From: Fibrobacterota bacterium
GTDB lineage: Bacteria > Fibrobacterota > Chitinivibrionia > Chitinivibrionales > FEN-1185
Direction of reading: 5' to 3'
NCBI GenBank assembly: GCA_003165595.1
Contig: PLWQ01000033.1
Location: 91,501 to 139,755, forward strand
Length of the DNA: 48,255 nt
Shown: positions 40,589 through 48,255 of the stretch, one piece after another
Layout of the letters: each line of letters starts with the position of its first letter
How positions within the stretch are numbered: position 1 is the first letter of the stretch
Notes under the pieces: generated by a model
What the model saw: the letters and a program-made list of their open reading frames with translations, nothing else
Databases searched by the model: none
What the model was told of the DNA's origin: nothing
Translations under genes and position numbers: made by a program

Positions 40589-41605
40589 ATGAACCTCGGC
40601 CCGCTTCACCTCAAGCACCTTACTATTTCGCCGCCGCTCTTCTGCGCGCCCCTGGCGGGGGTTTCGCACTCCGCCTTCAGGCGCCTTGTCGCGGATTTCG
40701 GAGGATACGGCGCGCTGTGTACCGAAATGCTGCTCGGCAAGGCATTGCTCAATGAGAATGTCGGCGCGACTCCCTTTACAAAACGGCGTACTAAGGAGGG
40801 GATTGTCTGGTATCAGCTTGCATTGAACGGCAGCGAGGATATCCCGGCCATCATGGGCCGGTTGGATACCGTGCAACCGGCCGCCATCGATCTCAACGCC
40901 GGTTGTCCGGCGCCCGAAATGGAGCGCCAGGGCACGGGTGTTTCGCTGTTCGAAGATGCGGCGCGATTTGAGCGGGTGGTGAGGGCGCTCCGGCAAGCCT
41001 GGCCCGGCATCCTCACCGTAAAATGCAGGTTGTGGAAATCGGAGAACGGCTGGCAGCCGGAGTTTCTCCGGAGGCTGGCGATCATGGAAAACTGCGGCGC
41101 TGACGCCGTGACCGTGCATCCCCGGTTCTTTGGCGAAAAGCTCAAGCGAAGGGCCAGGTGGGACCTCTTCGAATGGATTTGCAGGCATACCGGGATGCCG
41201 GTCATTGCAAACGGCGACATCGGCTTTGCGTCCGACATCGAACAGAACGCCGAGGCCTTCGCGCCGGTCTCGGGGTTCATGATCGGCAGGCAGGCTGTGG
41301 TACGGCCATGGATCTTCCAGGAAATAGCGGCGCGCCTGTGGGGCGGGCCGGCAATCGAGTCGGTCGACTACGCCGCCGTGTGGCAGAAGTACTTCGATTA
41401 TGTCAACATCGATTTCCAGCCCCAGCGTGCAATAGGCAGGGTCAAGGAGTTTTCAAAATACTACGCATGCAATTTCTTTTTTGGACACCAGCTCCGGACC
41501 GCGGTTCAAAAGGCGCCGACGCTGGACGCGGCGCACGAGGCAGCGATGGCGTTTCTGTCCGCGCATCCGAAAACCGTGGAAAGGCCCGCGGTGGCGGGGT
41601 TATAG
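40589..41605 (+). CDS. dus: tRNA-dihydrouridine synthase
   Basis: FMN-dependent reductase that converts uridine to dihydrouridine in tRNA loops; 338 residues. The TIM barrel opens with APLAGVSHSAFRRLVADFGG (FMN phosphate loop region), followed by CTEM, NAGCPAPE (the catalytic Cys), TVKCRLW, the ADAVTVHPRF segment and VIANGDIGF, then GFMIGRQAV. The C-terminus is the usual helical bundle. The length is typical. The start at 40589 has no clear ribosome-binding site, which suggests coupling to the upstream gene. Which Dus type (A, B or C) is not assigned. Confidence 0.93.
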   Translation: MNLGPLHLKHLTISPPLFCAPLAGVSHSAFRRLVADFGGYGALCTEMLLGKALLNENVGATPFTKRRTKEGIVWYQLALNGSEDIPAIMGRLDTVQPAAIDLNAGCPAPEMERQGTGVSLFEDAARFERVVRALRQAWPGILTVKCRLWKSENGWQPEFLRRLAIMENCGADAVTVHPRFFGEKLKRRARWDLFEWICRHTGMPVIANGDIGFASDIEQNAEAFAPVSGFMIGRQAVVRPWIFQEIAARLWGGPAIESVDYAAVWQKYFDYVNIDFQPQRAIGRVKEFSKYYACNFFFGHQLRTAVQKAPTLDAAHEAAMAFLSAHPKTVERPAVAGL

Positions 41606-41720
41606 AAACGCGGTTCCGGCTGGAAATCCTTTTTGTCCGCTCGCGGCCTGATCCGGGGAATGCCGGTATCACGGCCAACAACTCCCCTTCCCATCCCCTG
41701 ACGAAAACTATTTTGTACCC

Positions 41721-42227
41721 ATGAAGATTTCGACAATCGGCCGCGTTTTCCAGACCGCCGGCGAAGTCCGGGATGCCATAGCTCCGTTGCGTTCTCAGGG
41801 AAAGACCCTTGTCTCCACCAACGGGTGCTTCGACATTGTCCATGCCGGCCATGTGCAGTACTTGCGCGAGGCTGCAACGCTTGGCGATATTCTTGTTGTG
41901 GGCGTCAATTGCGACGAGGTGGTGCGCAAACTCAAAGGGCAGGGCCGGCCGCTGCAAACCGAACAGGACAGGCTGTCGGTTGTCGCATCGCTGGCCATGG
42001 TGGATGCAGCCTTTATTTTCCGGGAAGATGATCCCCGCGCCTTTCTCGAAATGCTCAGACCAGATATCCACGTCAAGGGCGGCGATTACATCGCGAACGT
42101 TGTCGAAAAGTCGGTCGTGGAAAAATACGGCGGCGAAATCAGGATTGTTTCCTTTTTGCAAGGCCGTTCAACCACGTCGCTGGTCCGGCAGATCCGCGCG
42201 CAGGGCGGCGGGGCCGGCGCGATGTGA
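41721..42227 (+). CDS. rfaE2: D-glycero-beta-D-manno-heptose 1-phosphate adenylyltransferase
   Basis: Adds AMP to heptose 1-phosphate, the last step but one in making ADP-heptose for lipopolysaccharide inner core. The 168-residue protein matches the separate C-terminal domain of HldE. The nucleotidyltransferase signature NGCFDIVHAGHVQYLREA is at 34-51, and VKGGDYI is conserved further on, then the last LQGRSTTSLVRQI. Its presence indicates heptose-containing LPS. 115 bases upstream hold no gene. The TPR gene follows after 93 bases. Confidence 0.95.
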   Translation: MKISTIGRVFQTAGEVRDAIAPLRSQGKTLVSTNGCFDIVHAGHVQYLREAATLGDILVVGVNCDEVVRKLKGQGRPLQTEQDRLSVVASLAMVDAAFIFREDDPRAFLEMLRPDIHVKGGDYIANVVEKSVVEKYGGEIRIVSFLQGRSTTSLVRQIRAQGGGAGAM

Positions 42228-42320
42228 TGATCGACGTTTCGATTGAATTTCTCCGCGTTTTATGGTATCCTTGTTTATTATCAAGTCTTGGCACAATCCG
42301 CACGCGGGAGCTGCGCACCA

Positions 42321-44735
42321 ATGTCCAAACAAGAGACTTCTGTTCAGGTTTTTGAGTCCAAATTCAGCCAAAACCCCGAGTCGCTGGTGTTTTCCCGCCT
42401 TGCCGACGGTTATCGCAAGAACGGTGAAATCCAACAGGCCATTTCGGTGTGCTCGCAAGGACTCGCGATTCACCCCGATTACGTGACAGGCAGGGTTATT
42501 CTCGGGCGCTGCTACCTGGAGCAGGAAAAGCTCAAGGAAGCGATTGAGGAGTTCGTGAAGGTGGTGGGCCTTGACAGGCGAAATCAGGTTGCCCTCAAAA
42601 TGATAGCCGACATTTACGCCCGCCAGGGACTCAAGGAGAAGGCCGGAGACCTCTATGCTACACTGCTGGACATGGACCCCGACAACCAATCGCTTGTCAA
42701 GCTCTCCAGCACGTTCCGCGGCACGGGCCAGGCCAATGTGCTCGCGACCCTCGGGATCTCGACGGAGACGCCGCAAACGGCGGCGGTGAGGGCGGACGCC
42801 CCCGCCGCATCCAACGAGGTGATCGTCGACGTCGACAAGACGATACAAATGGAACTGGGCCCGCGGAGGCCGGCGGCGCCGGCCGGCGAAGAGGGCGAGC
42901 TCGGAGAAATGCTTGTCAAAACGCAACAATTCGATGCAAGGGAACTCGGCGCCGCCGCGGGTGCCTCCGAAGAGCGCGCCGGAGCCGTCGGCGTGGTCAC
43001 CGGCGACGACGTGAGTTCGCGCATGACAGCGATGTTCGAAGGCGAGCAAGCCGCTTCCGGGGCAGCCGAACCCGAGGTGCTCGATCACGTAGATATCGGC
43101 AGTGACAAGGCCCTGGAATCCGACGAGGAAATCGGCGCGGCGACGGTCAAAGGCGCGGGAACCGACATTGTATCGGGAAGCGATATCAGCTCGCGCATTG
43201 AGCAACTGTTCGGCTCCGAAGAGCCGCCCGCGGCTGCGACGGATTCCAACATCACCCGCGTTGCCGACAGTCGGGGATCCGTGCAAGCGCCTCCCACGCG
43301 GGAAATTTCCGGCAGCGAATTGCGGCCGGTGGAAAACTCGGCCATTTCCGGGGAAGATATCGCGTCACGTCTCAATGAGATGTTCGAAGATGCACCTGCG
43401 ATGGAACCTCTGGCGGCCGACCTTCCGCCGGAAGAACCTGCAGCCGTCGGCGCCTCCGCGGACGAAGCTGGTCCCTTTCTCGACATCGCGGCGGACATTG
43501 GGGCCAAGAGCATGTCGGGCGCAAACGAGGAAATCGTCGTCGAGGATGCCCGGGCAGCCGTGCCGCCCGAAAAAGAAGGTGTGATTTCGGGCGACGATGT
43601 CGCGCTGCGTCTCGATACCATCTTTGAAGAAGGGGAAAAGACCGAGCTGCCCGGAGCCGACAGCCTATCGGAAGCCGTTGCCACCCAGTCGTCGGAGGCA
43701 ACAGACGTGGCGACCGCGGAAGAAGGTACCGCGCGCGCCGGGGACGTACAGCACCAGGAAGAAGACACAAAACCGCCATTTGACATTGGGGAAAGCGGTA
43801 TCGTTATCGGTGACGACGAGTCTTCCTCCGAAACGTTGGTGACGGCCGGGACCGGCGTATCTGCTTCTGCGGATGCAACGCCTCCGGAACCGGCCATCGA
43901 CGATGCTGTTGAGCCTGAAGAAGACAATGCACCGGGAATGTCCGGCGACGACGTGGTGGGCAGAATGAACGAATTGTTCAGCGACAGCCTGATCAAGGAC
44001 GACGCGCTCAAGTCGGCCGAATCGATTCCCGAGGGCGACAAAGAGGATCAGGTGGTGAATCAGGGCTTCTACACCATGTCCGGCGAAAACGCGGAGACAT
44101 CTGAATCGGAAGATATTCTGCTGTCCGAGCTTGACAAGATAGATGTTGCCGCTCCGGAGTCCGACACGCTCGATCTGGCCCGGGAGCCCGAAGAAAAGAC
44201 CGTGCTCATGGACGAAGATGCGGGCGAAGAGGCTATGCCGGCAGGAAGCAAAGACCCGTTCCTGAGCGAGCCGTCCCGGCCGTCCGCCCCGATGGACAAG
44301 GCCGAATCCGACGACACGGTGCGCGCCGACCGACTTCTGCCGGTGGATGCGGAAGAAGAACCGGTCGACGATGCGGACCCCGAGCGGGCGGAAGCGTATT
44401 CCATCCCGGATCACGTGCTTACACCCACCCTGGCCGACATTTACTACCAGCAGGGACAGCCCCGGCTCGCGCTGCAGATCTACCGCCGGCTCCTCGAAGC
44501 CGACCCGGACAACGAACGCATGGCGAACCGTATCCGGGAAATTGAGACGAGTATCGCGTCGCAGGAAACCGAAGAAACCGTTGCCATGGATGCCGCGCCA
44601 AGAACAAATGGTGCCGCATCCCCCAGGGAAAAGCCTCAGGGCGAATACAAGAAGCGGGAAGCATCCGGGATAAAACCGCTCTCGGGGGTGCGCATCAAGA
44701 AGAAGTTCAAGAACAGGATTCGAAAAACGCGGTAG
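42321..44735 (+). CDS. Cytoplasmic TPR protein with five SGDD-type motifs
   Basis: An 804-residue protein with no signal peptide. The N-terminal 145 residues are TPR-like helices (SRLADGYRKNGEIQQAISVCSQG). Residues about 150-690 are an acidic, low-complexity, probably disordered region containing five copies of a 14-residue motif (227-240, 285-298, 343-356, 423-436, 541-554), consensus S-G-x-D-[IV]-x-x-R-[LM]-x-x-[MLI]-F-x. A second TPR-like pair follows (about 702-745: TLADIYYQQGQPRLALQIYR), and a basic tail, RIKKKFKNRIRKTR, ends the protein. I know of no family with this architecture. A scaffold binding one partner several times is the obvious inference. The ATG at 42321 gives the MSKQETSVQ start; the frame extends further without a better start. 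Confidence 0.75.
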   Translation: MSKQETSVQVFESKFSQNPESLVFSRLADGYRKNGEIQQAISVCSQGLAIHPDYVTGRVILGRCYLEQEKLKEAIEEFVKVVGLDRRNQVALKMIADIYARQGLKEKAGDLYATLLDMDPDNQSLVKLSSTFRGTGQANVLATLGISTETPQTAAVRADAPAASNEVIVDVDKTIQMELGPRRPAAPAGEEGELGEMLVKTQQFDARELGAAAGASEERAGAVGVVTGDDVSSRMTAMFEGEQAASGAAEPEVLDHVDIGSDKALESDEEIGAATVKGAGTDIVSGSDISSRIEQLFGSEEPPAAATDSNITRVADSRGSVQAPPTREISGSELRPVENSAISGEDIASRLNEMFEDAPAMEPLAADLPPEEPAAVGASADEAGPFLDIAADIGAKSMSGANEEIVVEDARAAVPPEKEGVISGDDVALRLDTIFEEGEKTELPGADSLSEAVATQSSEATDVATAEEGTARAGDVQHQEEDTKPPFDIGESGIVIGDDESSSETLVTAGTGVSASADATPPEPAIDDAVEPEEDNAPGMSGDDVVGRMNELFSDSLIKDDALKSAESIPEGDKEDQVVNQGFYTMSGENAETSESEDILLSELDKIDVAAPESDTLDLAREPEEKTVLMDEDAGEEAMPAGSKDPFLSEPSRPSAPMDKAESDDTVRADRLLPVDAEEEPVDDADPERAEAYSIPDHVLTPTLADIYYQQGQPRLALQIYRRLLEADPDNERMANRIREIETSIASQETEETVAMDAAPRTNGAASPREKPQGEYKKREASGIKPLSGVRIKKKFKNRIRKTR
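42999..43982 (+). repeat. Five-copy protein motif within the TPR gene
   Basis: DNA encoding the five motifs: 42999-43040, 43173-43214, 43347-43388, 43587-43628 and 43941-43982. Copies 1 to 3 are regularly spaced at 174 bases (58 residues); the later ones at 240 and 354. Examples are SGEDIASRLNEMFE and SGDDVALRLDTIFE. The codons differ between copies although the residues agree, so the motif is conserved by selection, not by recent duplication. Confidence 0.8.
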
Positions 44736-44802
44736 CACGGGCCGCGCGGCAATCGCCGGCTTCACGATCCGGACAGTCTTGAGATTCATTGCCCGTGTAA
44801 AA

Positions 44803-44898
44803 GATTAGCGGAAATCCCTTCGGGCGTTTCCGTCAGGGACCACGGCCTATGGCCGTGGGGCAATGCTAAACGTCGCCGCGAGTACGCGGCTTTTCTTT
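44803..44898 (+). ncRNA. Candidate structured RNA or repeat with terminator
   Basis: Closing stem TTAGC (44805-44809) with GCTAA (44865-44869). Inside are two hairpins: GGAAA/TTTCC (44810-44814, 44827-44831) around CCC-TTC-GGG, and CCACGGCC/GGCCGTGG (44840-44847, 44851-44858) with loop TAT. A three-way junction results. It is followed by GCCGCG-AGTA-CGCGGC and TTTTCTTT (44875-44898), a terminator form. No known riboswitch class is recognised. It could be a regulated leader or simply a mobile intergenic repeat. Confidence 0.4.
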
Positions 44899-44943
44899 AT
44901 TCCCCCCCTTCAGGGGTGAAATAAAGCCACCGCCTGTAGCGGT
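44895..44943 (+). repeat. Two further intergenic hairpins
   Basis: CTTTATTCCCCCCCT (44895-44909) pairs with AGGGGTGAAATAAAG (44912-44926), 13 of 15 positions. ACCGC/GCGGT (44929-44933 and 44939-44943) is a second small hairpin. With the preceding element, four or five hairpins fill the 275-base gap before the M24 peptidase at 45011. No promoter is evident downstream. Confidence 0.5.
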
Positions 44944-45010
44944 TGTCATTTACTCACCTGCGGGAGTCTTAACAAGAGAGATTCGTGCCCGCATTTCCGC
45001 ACACTCGACT

Positions 45011-46093
45011 ATGAGAAACAGCCGTCTTGCCGCCATACACGATCTCCTCGCGCAGGGGCCTTTTACTCACATTGTTCTCTCCGACCTTTGCGACATCGAA
45101 TACCTCACCGGGTTCCGGTCTTCCAATGTATGGTGTATCGTTTCAAAAAGCGCAAACACCCTGTGCTCCGATTTCAGATACCGCGAGGCGGCTCTCGCGT
45201 TTTGCAAAAGGCGCCGCGAATGGAAGTTCCTTGAAATCAAGGGAAACGATTTTTCGTTTCTGGGAGGGGCGCTCGGCAGGAACTGCGTCGCGGGCATACA
45301 ATCGAACGTGATCACCATCGACACGCTCGGCCGAATGAAACGTTCGTGCCCGGGCGTCAGGTTTGTGAAGCTCCCGGAAACATTCGGCCGCGTCTTTATT
45401 CCCAAGACCGAACGTGAAATCGAATCCATGCGAAACGCGGCGGCAATCGGCGACAGGGCATTTGCCGACACGGTCGGGCATGCGCGGCCGGGCATCACCG
45501 AGCGCGAGCTTGCGTCGTTTTGCGAAGACCGGTGCAGGAAATACGGCTCGGAGCGGCCGTCGTTCGACACCATCGTGCTGTTTGGCCGGAGGGCCGCGCT
45601 TCCGCACGGCGTGCCCGCGAACGTGCGGCTTGCCTCCGGCGATTGGGTGCTCTGCGATTTCGGCTGCACCGTGGATGGCCTCGCGTCCGACATGACGCGT
45701 ACCTTTGTGATAGGCAAGGCGTCGGCGAAGCAGAAACAGCTCTATGATGTGGTGCTCCGGGCCCAGGAAACCGCGCGCTGCGCCGTTGCCGCCGGAAAGC
45801 GCGCATGCGACATTGACAAATTGGCACGAGACGCAATCGAGGCGGCGGGATACGGCCCCCTGTTCGGTCATGCGACCGGGCACGGCGTGGGGCTGCGGGT
45901 CCATGAAAACCCTCGCATTGCCGGCTCAGACAAATCTATTTTACAAGAGGGTACGGTTATTACCATCGAACCGGGCATCTATCACCCCCGCTTCGGCGGC
46001 GTAAGAATCGAGGACATGGTTGTGGTGCGGGAAGGCGGGGGTGAAACCATCACTGGCGCACCGCGGGAGCTTATGCAGGCAGGACTCAAATGA
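45011..46093 (+). CDS. M24 family Xaa-Pro aminopeptidase-like protein
   Basis: A 360-residue metallopeptidase of the creatinase-aminopeptidase fold. A creatinase N-terminal domain (about 1-125: IEYLTGFRSSNVWCIV) precedes the catalytic domain, which has the dinuclear-metal ligands in the expected order: D in CDFGCTVDGLASD (two Asp), H in GHATGHGVG, E in TIEPGIYHP and E in RIEDMV. Xaa-Pro aminopeptidase (PepQ/PepP class) activity is likely; the substrate is inferred. The start at 45011 lacks a ribosome-binding site. It overlaps the following pilT by 4 bases (ATGA), an odd pairing. Confidence 0.9.
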   Translation: MRNSRLAAIHDLLAQGPFTHIVLSDLCDIEYLTGFRSSNVWCIVSKSANTLCSDFRYREAALAFCKRRREWKFLEIKGNDFSFLGGALGRNCVAGIQSNVITIDTLGRMKRSCPGVRFVKLPETFGRVFIPKTEREIESMRNAAAIGDRAFADTVGHARPGITERELASFCEDRCRKYGSERPSFDTIVLFGRRAALPHGVPANVRLASGDWVLCDFGCTVDGLASDMTRTFVIGKASAKQKQLYDVVLRAQETARCAVAAGKRACDIDKLARDAIEAAGYGPLFGHATGHGVGLRVHENPRIAGSDKSILQEGTVITIEPGIYHPRFGGVRIEDMVVVREGGGETITGAPRELMQAGLK

Positions 46094-47187
46094 CCAACAT
46101 TCACGCGCTCCTGAAAACGATGTTCGACAACAACGCTTCCGATTTGCATATGCGAGTGGGCACGTCGCCTACCTTCCGCGTCAACGGCGCGCTGTACCGG
46201 GCGCAAATGGACCCCGTGTCGTTCGAGGACATGGAAGCGGTGTGCGCCGAGATCATGCGGCCCGAGCAGAAAAAAGTATTCGACGAGACAAGCGAGCTGG
46301 ATTTTGCCATCGGTCTCAAGGGCGTGGGCCGGTTCAGAATCAATGCCTCCCGCCAGCGAGGCACGCCGTCGCTCGCCATCCGAGCCATCAAGACCCAGAT
46401 ACCCTCGTTTCCCGAACTCGGGTTGCCTAATGTGATCCTCGATATCGCCATGAAGAAGCGAGGGCTCGTCCTTGTTACCGGCACCACCGGAAGCGGCAAA
46501 TCCACGCTTCTGGCCTCCATGATCGATCATATAAACGGCAACGCGTCCGTCAACGTCGTCACCATTGAAGACCCGATAGAGTATCTTTACAAAGACAAGA
46601 AGAGCATCATTGCCCAACGGGAAGTTGGCACGGACACAAATGCTTTCGAAAACGCGCTGCGTGCGAGTTTCCGCCAAGACCCGGACGTGATCCTTATCGG
46701 TGAAATCCGCGACAAAGACACCATGGAAACCGCCATGAGCGCGGCGGACACGGGACACCTCGTGATGAGCACGCTCCACACCATGAACGCAATGGAGACC
46801 ATTTCCCGCATCCTTTCGTTCTTCCCGCCCCACGAGCATCAGCAGGTGAGGCTGGTGCTGTCAAACGTCCTTGTCGGCGTGATTTCCCTGCGGCTGCTGC
46901 CCAGGAAAGACGGCGCCGGACGGATTCCGGCCGTGGAGATCATGATCAACAACGCCGCGATTGCCGAATATATCCTCGATCAGGACAAAGCGCATCTGAT
47001 CATGCCCGCAATCTGCGAGGGATATACGCAGTACGGGTCGCAGTCGTTCGACCAGTCGCTGCTCCAACTCTTCAAGGACGACCTCATAACATTCCAGGTA
47101 GCGAAGCAGCATGCGAGCAATCCGGACGATTTCGAACTCAAGGTGCGGGGCGTGGAGGGAACAAGCGACAGGCAATGGGGCGGATAG
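46090..47187 (+). CDS. pilT: Type IV pilus retraction ATPase PilT
   Basis: Hexameric ATPase for pilus retraction and twitching, 365 residues. The PilT-type N-terminal PAS-like domain leads to GTTGSGKST (131-139, Walker A), IEDPIEYLY (Asp box), ILIGEIRDKDTMETA (Walker B) and HLVMSTLHTMNA (His box). The C-terminal segment (QSFDQSLLQLFKDD, then SNPDDFELKVRGV) resembles PilT/PilU. The tetracysteine of PilB is absent, as expected for a retraction enzyme. It is translationally coupled to the upstream peptidase gene by ATGA. The assembly ATPase is at 33926, so the two motors are encoded far apart. Confidence 0.95.
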   Translation: MTNIHALLKTMFDNNASDLHMRVGTSPTFRVNGALYRAQMDPVSFEDMEAVCAEIMRPEQKKVFDETSELDFAIGLKGVGRFRINASRQRGTPSLAIRAIKTQIPSFPELGLPNVILDIAMKKRGLVLVTGTTGSGKSTLLASMIDHINGNASVNVVTIEDPIEYLYKDKKSIIAQREVGTDTNAFENALRASFRQDPDVILIGEIRDKDTMETAMSAADTGHLVMSTLHTMNAMETISRILSFFPPHEHQQVRLVLSNVLVGVISLRLLPRKDGAGRIPAVEIMINNAAIAEYILDQDKAHLIMPAICEGYTQYGSQSFDQSLLQLFKDDLITFQVAKQHASNPDDFELKVRGVEGTSDRQWGG

Positions 47188-47277
47188 TTTGAGATTGTGC
47201 ATTGCAAAGGCAGAATAGACAAGGCTGATTGCTGGGTACGTGGAATCGGCCGCAACGAGCAATAAAGGAGAAAGCGT

Positions 47278-48012
47278 ATGTCCAGGACGGCATTGATTGC
47301 GACGGTGATATGCGCAGCGTTATCCTTGGCGCGGGCCGATGGCGTCGCGAAGGTCACCACCTTCGAAGGAGTCGTTCAAATTATGAAGAACGGCGCGTCC
47401 GAATGGCGAAATGCGAAACCGGGCACAACCCTTGAAATCGGCGACCAGGTGTTCACACATGAGGAGAGTTTTGCCGAGATTCGTTACGCCATAGGAACCG
47501 TCCTGCGCATGGACGAAAAGACCAAGGTAACCATCGAGGCATCGTCCGAAAAGACCATCAAGACAAAGAGCGCAATCGGCAACGTGTGGGTCAACATGAG
47601 AAAGCTCGTCGCTACGGGAAGGGAGTTTCAGGTGTCGACGCCCACCGCGGTCGCGGCTATACGCGGCACGGTGTTCGACATGTCAAGCGTGCCGGATTCG
47701 GCCTCGTATGTCGCCGTGTTCGAAGGCAAGGTCGCCGTCGGCCCTTCTGAAGATCTCAAGAAGAAACTAGAGCAGGAAAAGAAGAAAGCGACCAAGGTGG
47801 GAAAACCGGTTGAAGTGCCGGGTCCGGAGGAGATACCCGGACCGTACGAAGTTTCGCTCGAACAGTGGAGAACGATCGTTGCCGGCCAGAGGATCGCGGT
47901 GCGCACCGACGGAAAATTCGCGCAGGAAAAGATCGACATGCAGGCGGCGGAGAAGGAAAAATTCGTGAAGAAGAACCTGGCGATGGACAAGGAATTGATG
48001 AAAGAGAAATAG
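47278..48012 (+). CDS. FecR domain protein, exported
   Basis: A 244-residue exported protein. The signal peptide is SRTALIATVICAALSLARAD; a FecR domain follows (about 25-150), with GDQVFTHEESFAEIRYAIGTVLRM and the family motif TPTAVAAIRGTVFDM. The C-terminus is charged and helical (LKKKLEQEKKKATKVGKP; AAEKEKFVKKNLAMDKELMKEK). FecR proteins usually sense substrates in the periplasm or act as structural proteins; without a partner sigma factor or TonB receptor in view, the role is unknown. GGAG lies about 8 bases before the ATG. It follows pilT after 90 bases. Confidence 0.82.
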   Translation: MSRTALIATVICAALSLARADGVAKVTTFEGVVQIMKNGASEWRNAKPGTTLEIGDQVFTHEESFAEIRYAIGTVLRMDEKTKVTIEASSEKTIKTKSAIGNVWVNMRKLVATGREFQVSTPTAVAAIRGTVFDMSSVPDSASYVAVFEGKVAVGPSEDLKKKLEQEKKKATKVGKPVEVPGPEEIPGPYEVSLEQWRTIVAGQRIAVRTDGKFAQEKIDMQAAEKEKFVKKNLAMDKELMKEK

Positions 48013-48255
48013 ACCGGGATCGCCGGCCCGACTGAAAATCCGCACGGTGACGATCGGACGAAGATCGTGCGGCTCCTGATCATGGAATAACACAGCCCGC
48101 GCATTGCCGGCCCCTACCGGGTGTACATCCGGTAGTAATCGCGGTCCCCGAAGGTTCGCTGTCGCGTCTACTCCTGTAGTGTTGTATGCAGTCGTAGTCG
48201 TGGTGCTCCGGGGTTAGCAAACGACTACAAGATTCTTCTTCCTTGGGGATGGAAG
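48013..48255 (+). other. Final 243 bases, no gene seen
   Basis: No coding frame of note. CCGCAC (48040-48045) and GTGCGG (48067-48072) form a hairpin after the FecR gene, without a clear T-tract. Another small hairpin, TACCGG/CCGGTA, lies near 48116-48135. Nothing further is supported. Confidence 0.5.

Noticed and set aside
42285-42299. A sigma-54-like TGGCAC sequence before the TPR gene
   Set aside because: The GC of the -12 element is two bases out of register, so the match fails.
1-48255. tRNA, rRNA, CRISPR array, insertion sequence or prophage
   Set aside because: Intergenic gaps were read for clover-leaf, spaced-repeat and transposase signals; none was found. A tRNAscan-type search could still find a divergent tRNA.

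Overview
The window looks like the chromosome of a flagellated, piliated Gram-negative bacterium. Evidence for an outer membrane is a secretin, a heptose-1-phosphate adenylyltransferase, several lipoproteins and a FecR protein. Base composition is moderately high in G+C and gene order is mixed. Abundant TPR proteins, a SPINDLY-type O-GlcNAc transferase, parallel beta-helix surface proteins and a FlgD-like C-terminal domain would suit Fibrobacterota or a neighbouring FCB lineage, but that placement is inference. I see no phage, insertion sequence, CRISPR array, tRNA or rRNA.

Layout. 1-3.0 kb: isoleucine genes (cimA, ilvE) with hairpin-rich intergenic repeats. 3.0-5.7 kb: an acyltransferase with a zinc ribbon, a 189-bp foldback element and ychF. 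5.7-10.5 kb: a membrane protein, an exported lyase-like protein, a lipoprotein, a 5'-truncated polysaccharide deacetylase, an SDR enzyme and DoxX. 10.5-15.8 kb: a cell-surface cluster in which two beta-helix paralogues flank a cyclic-nucleotide-type regulator, followed by a large lipoprotein. 15.8-21.2 kb: divergent O-GlcNAc transferase and a 939-residue exported TPR protein. 21.3-26.9 kb: amidohydrolase, a probable orphan FlgM, signal peptidase I, then yajC-def-spoIID-like and a nitroreductase.

26.9-35.7 kb on the minus strand is the most distinctive region. It is one eight-gene operon for a type IV pilus or type II secretion-like machine: assembly ATPase, secretin with three N0/STN-like domains, a GspL-type PilM-PilN fusion, PilO-like, GspC/PilP-like, a 524-residue PilX-like protein with a possible beta-helical passenger, and two pseudopilins. 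No platform protein (PilC/GspF) and no major pilin lie in the window. A PilT-type retraction ATPase sits separately at 46.1 kb, coupled to an M24 peptidase.

35.8-48.3 kb: tadA, flagellin with a near-consensus sigma-28 promoter, a universal stress protein, a UDP-sugar pyrophosphorylase-like enzyme, dus, the heptose adenylyltransferase, an 804-residue TPR protein carrying five copies of a short acidic motif, a structured intergenic element, the M24 peptidase, pilT and a FecR protein.

The most notable observations are the five-copy motif in the TPR protein, the composite pilus/secretion operon with its unusual pseudopilin-like protein, the probable FlgM-sigma-28-flagellin circuit spread over distant loci, and the repeat/RNA-like intergenic elements.
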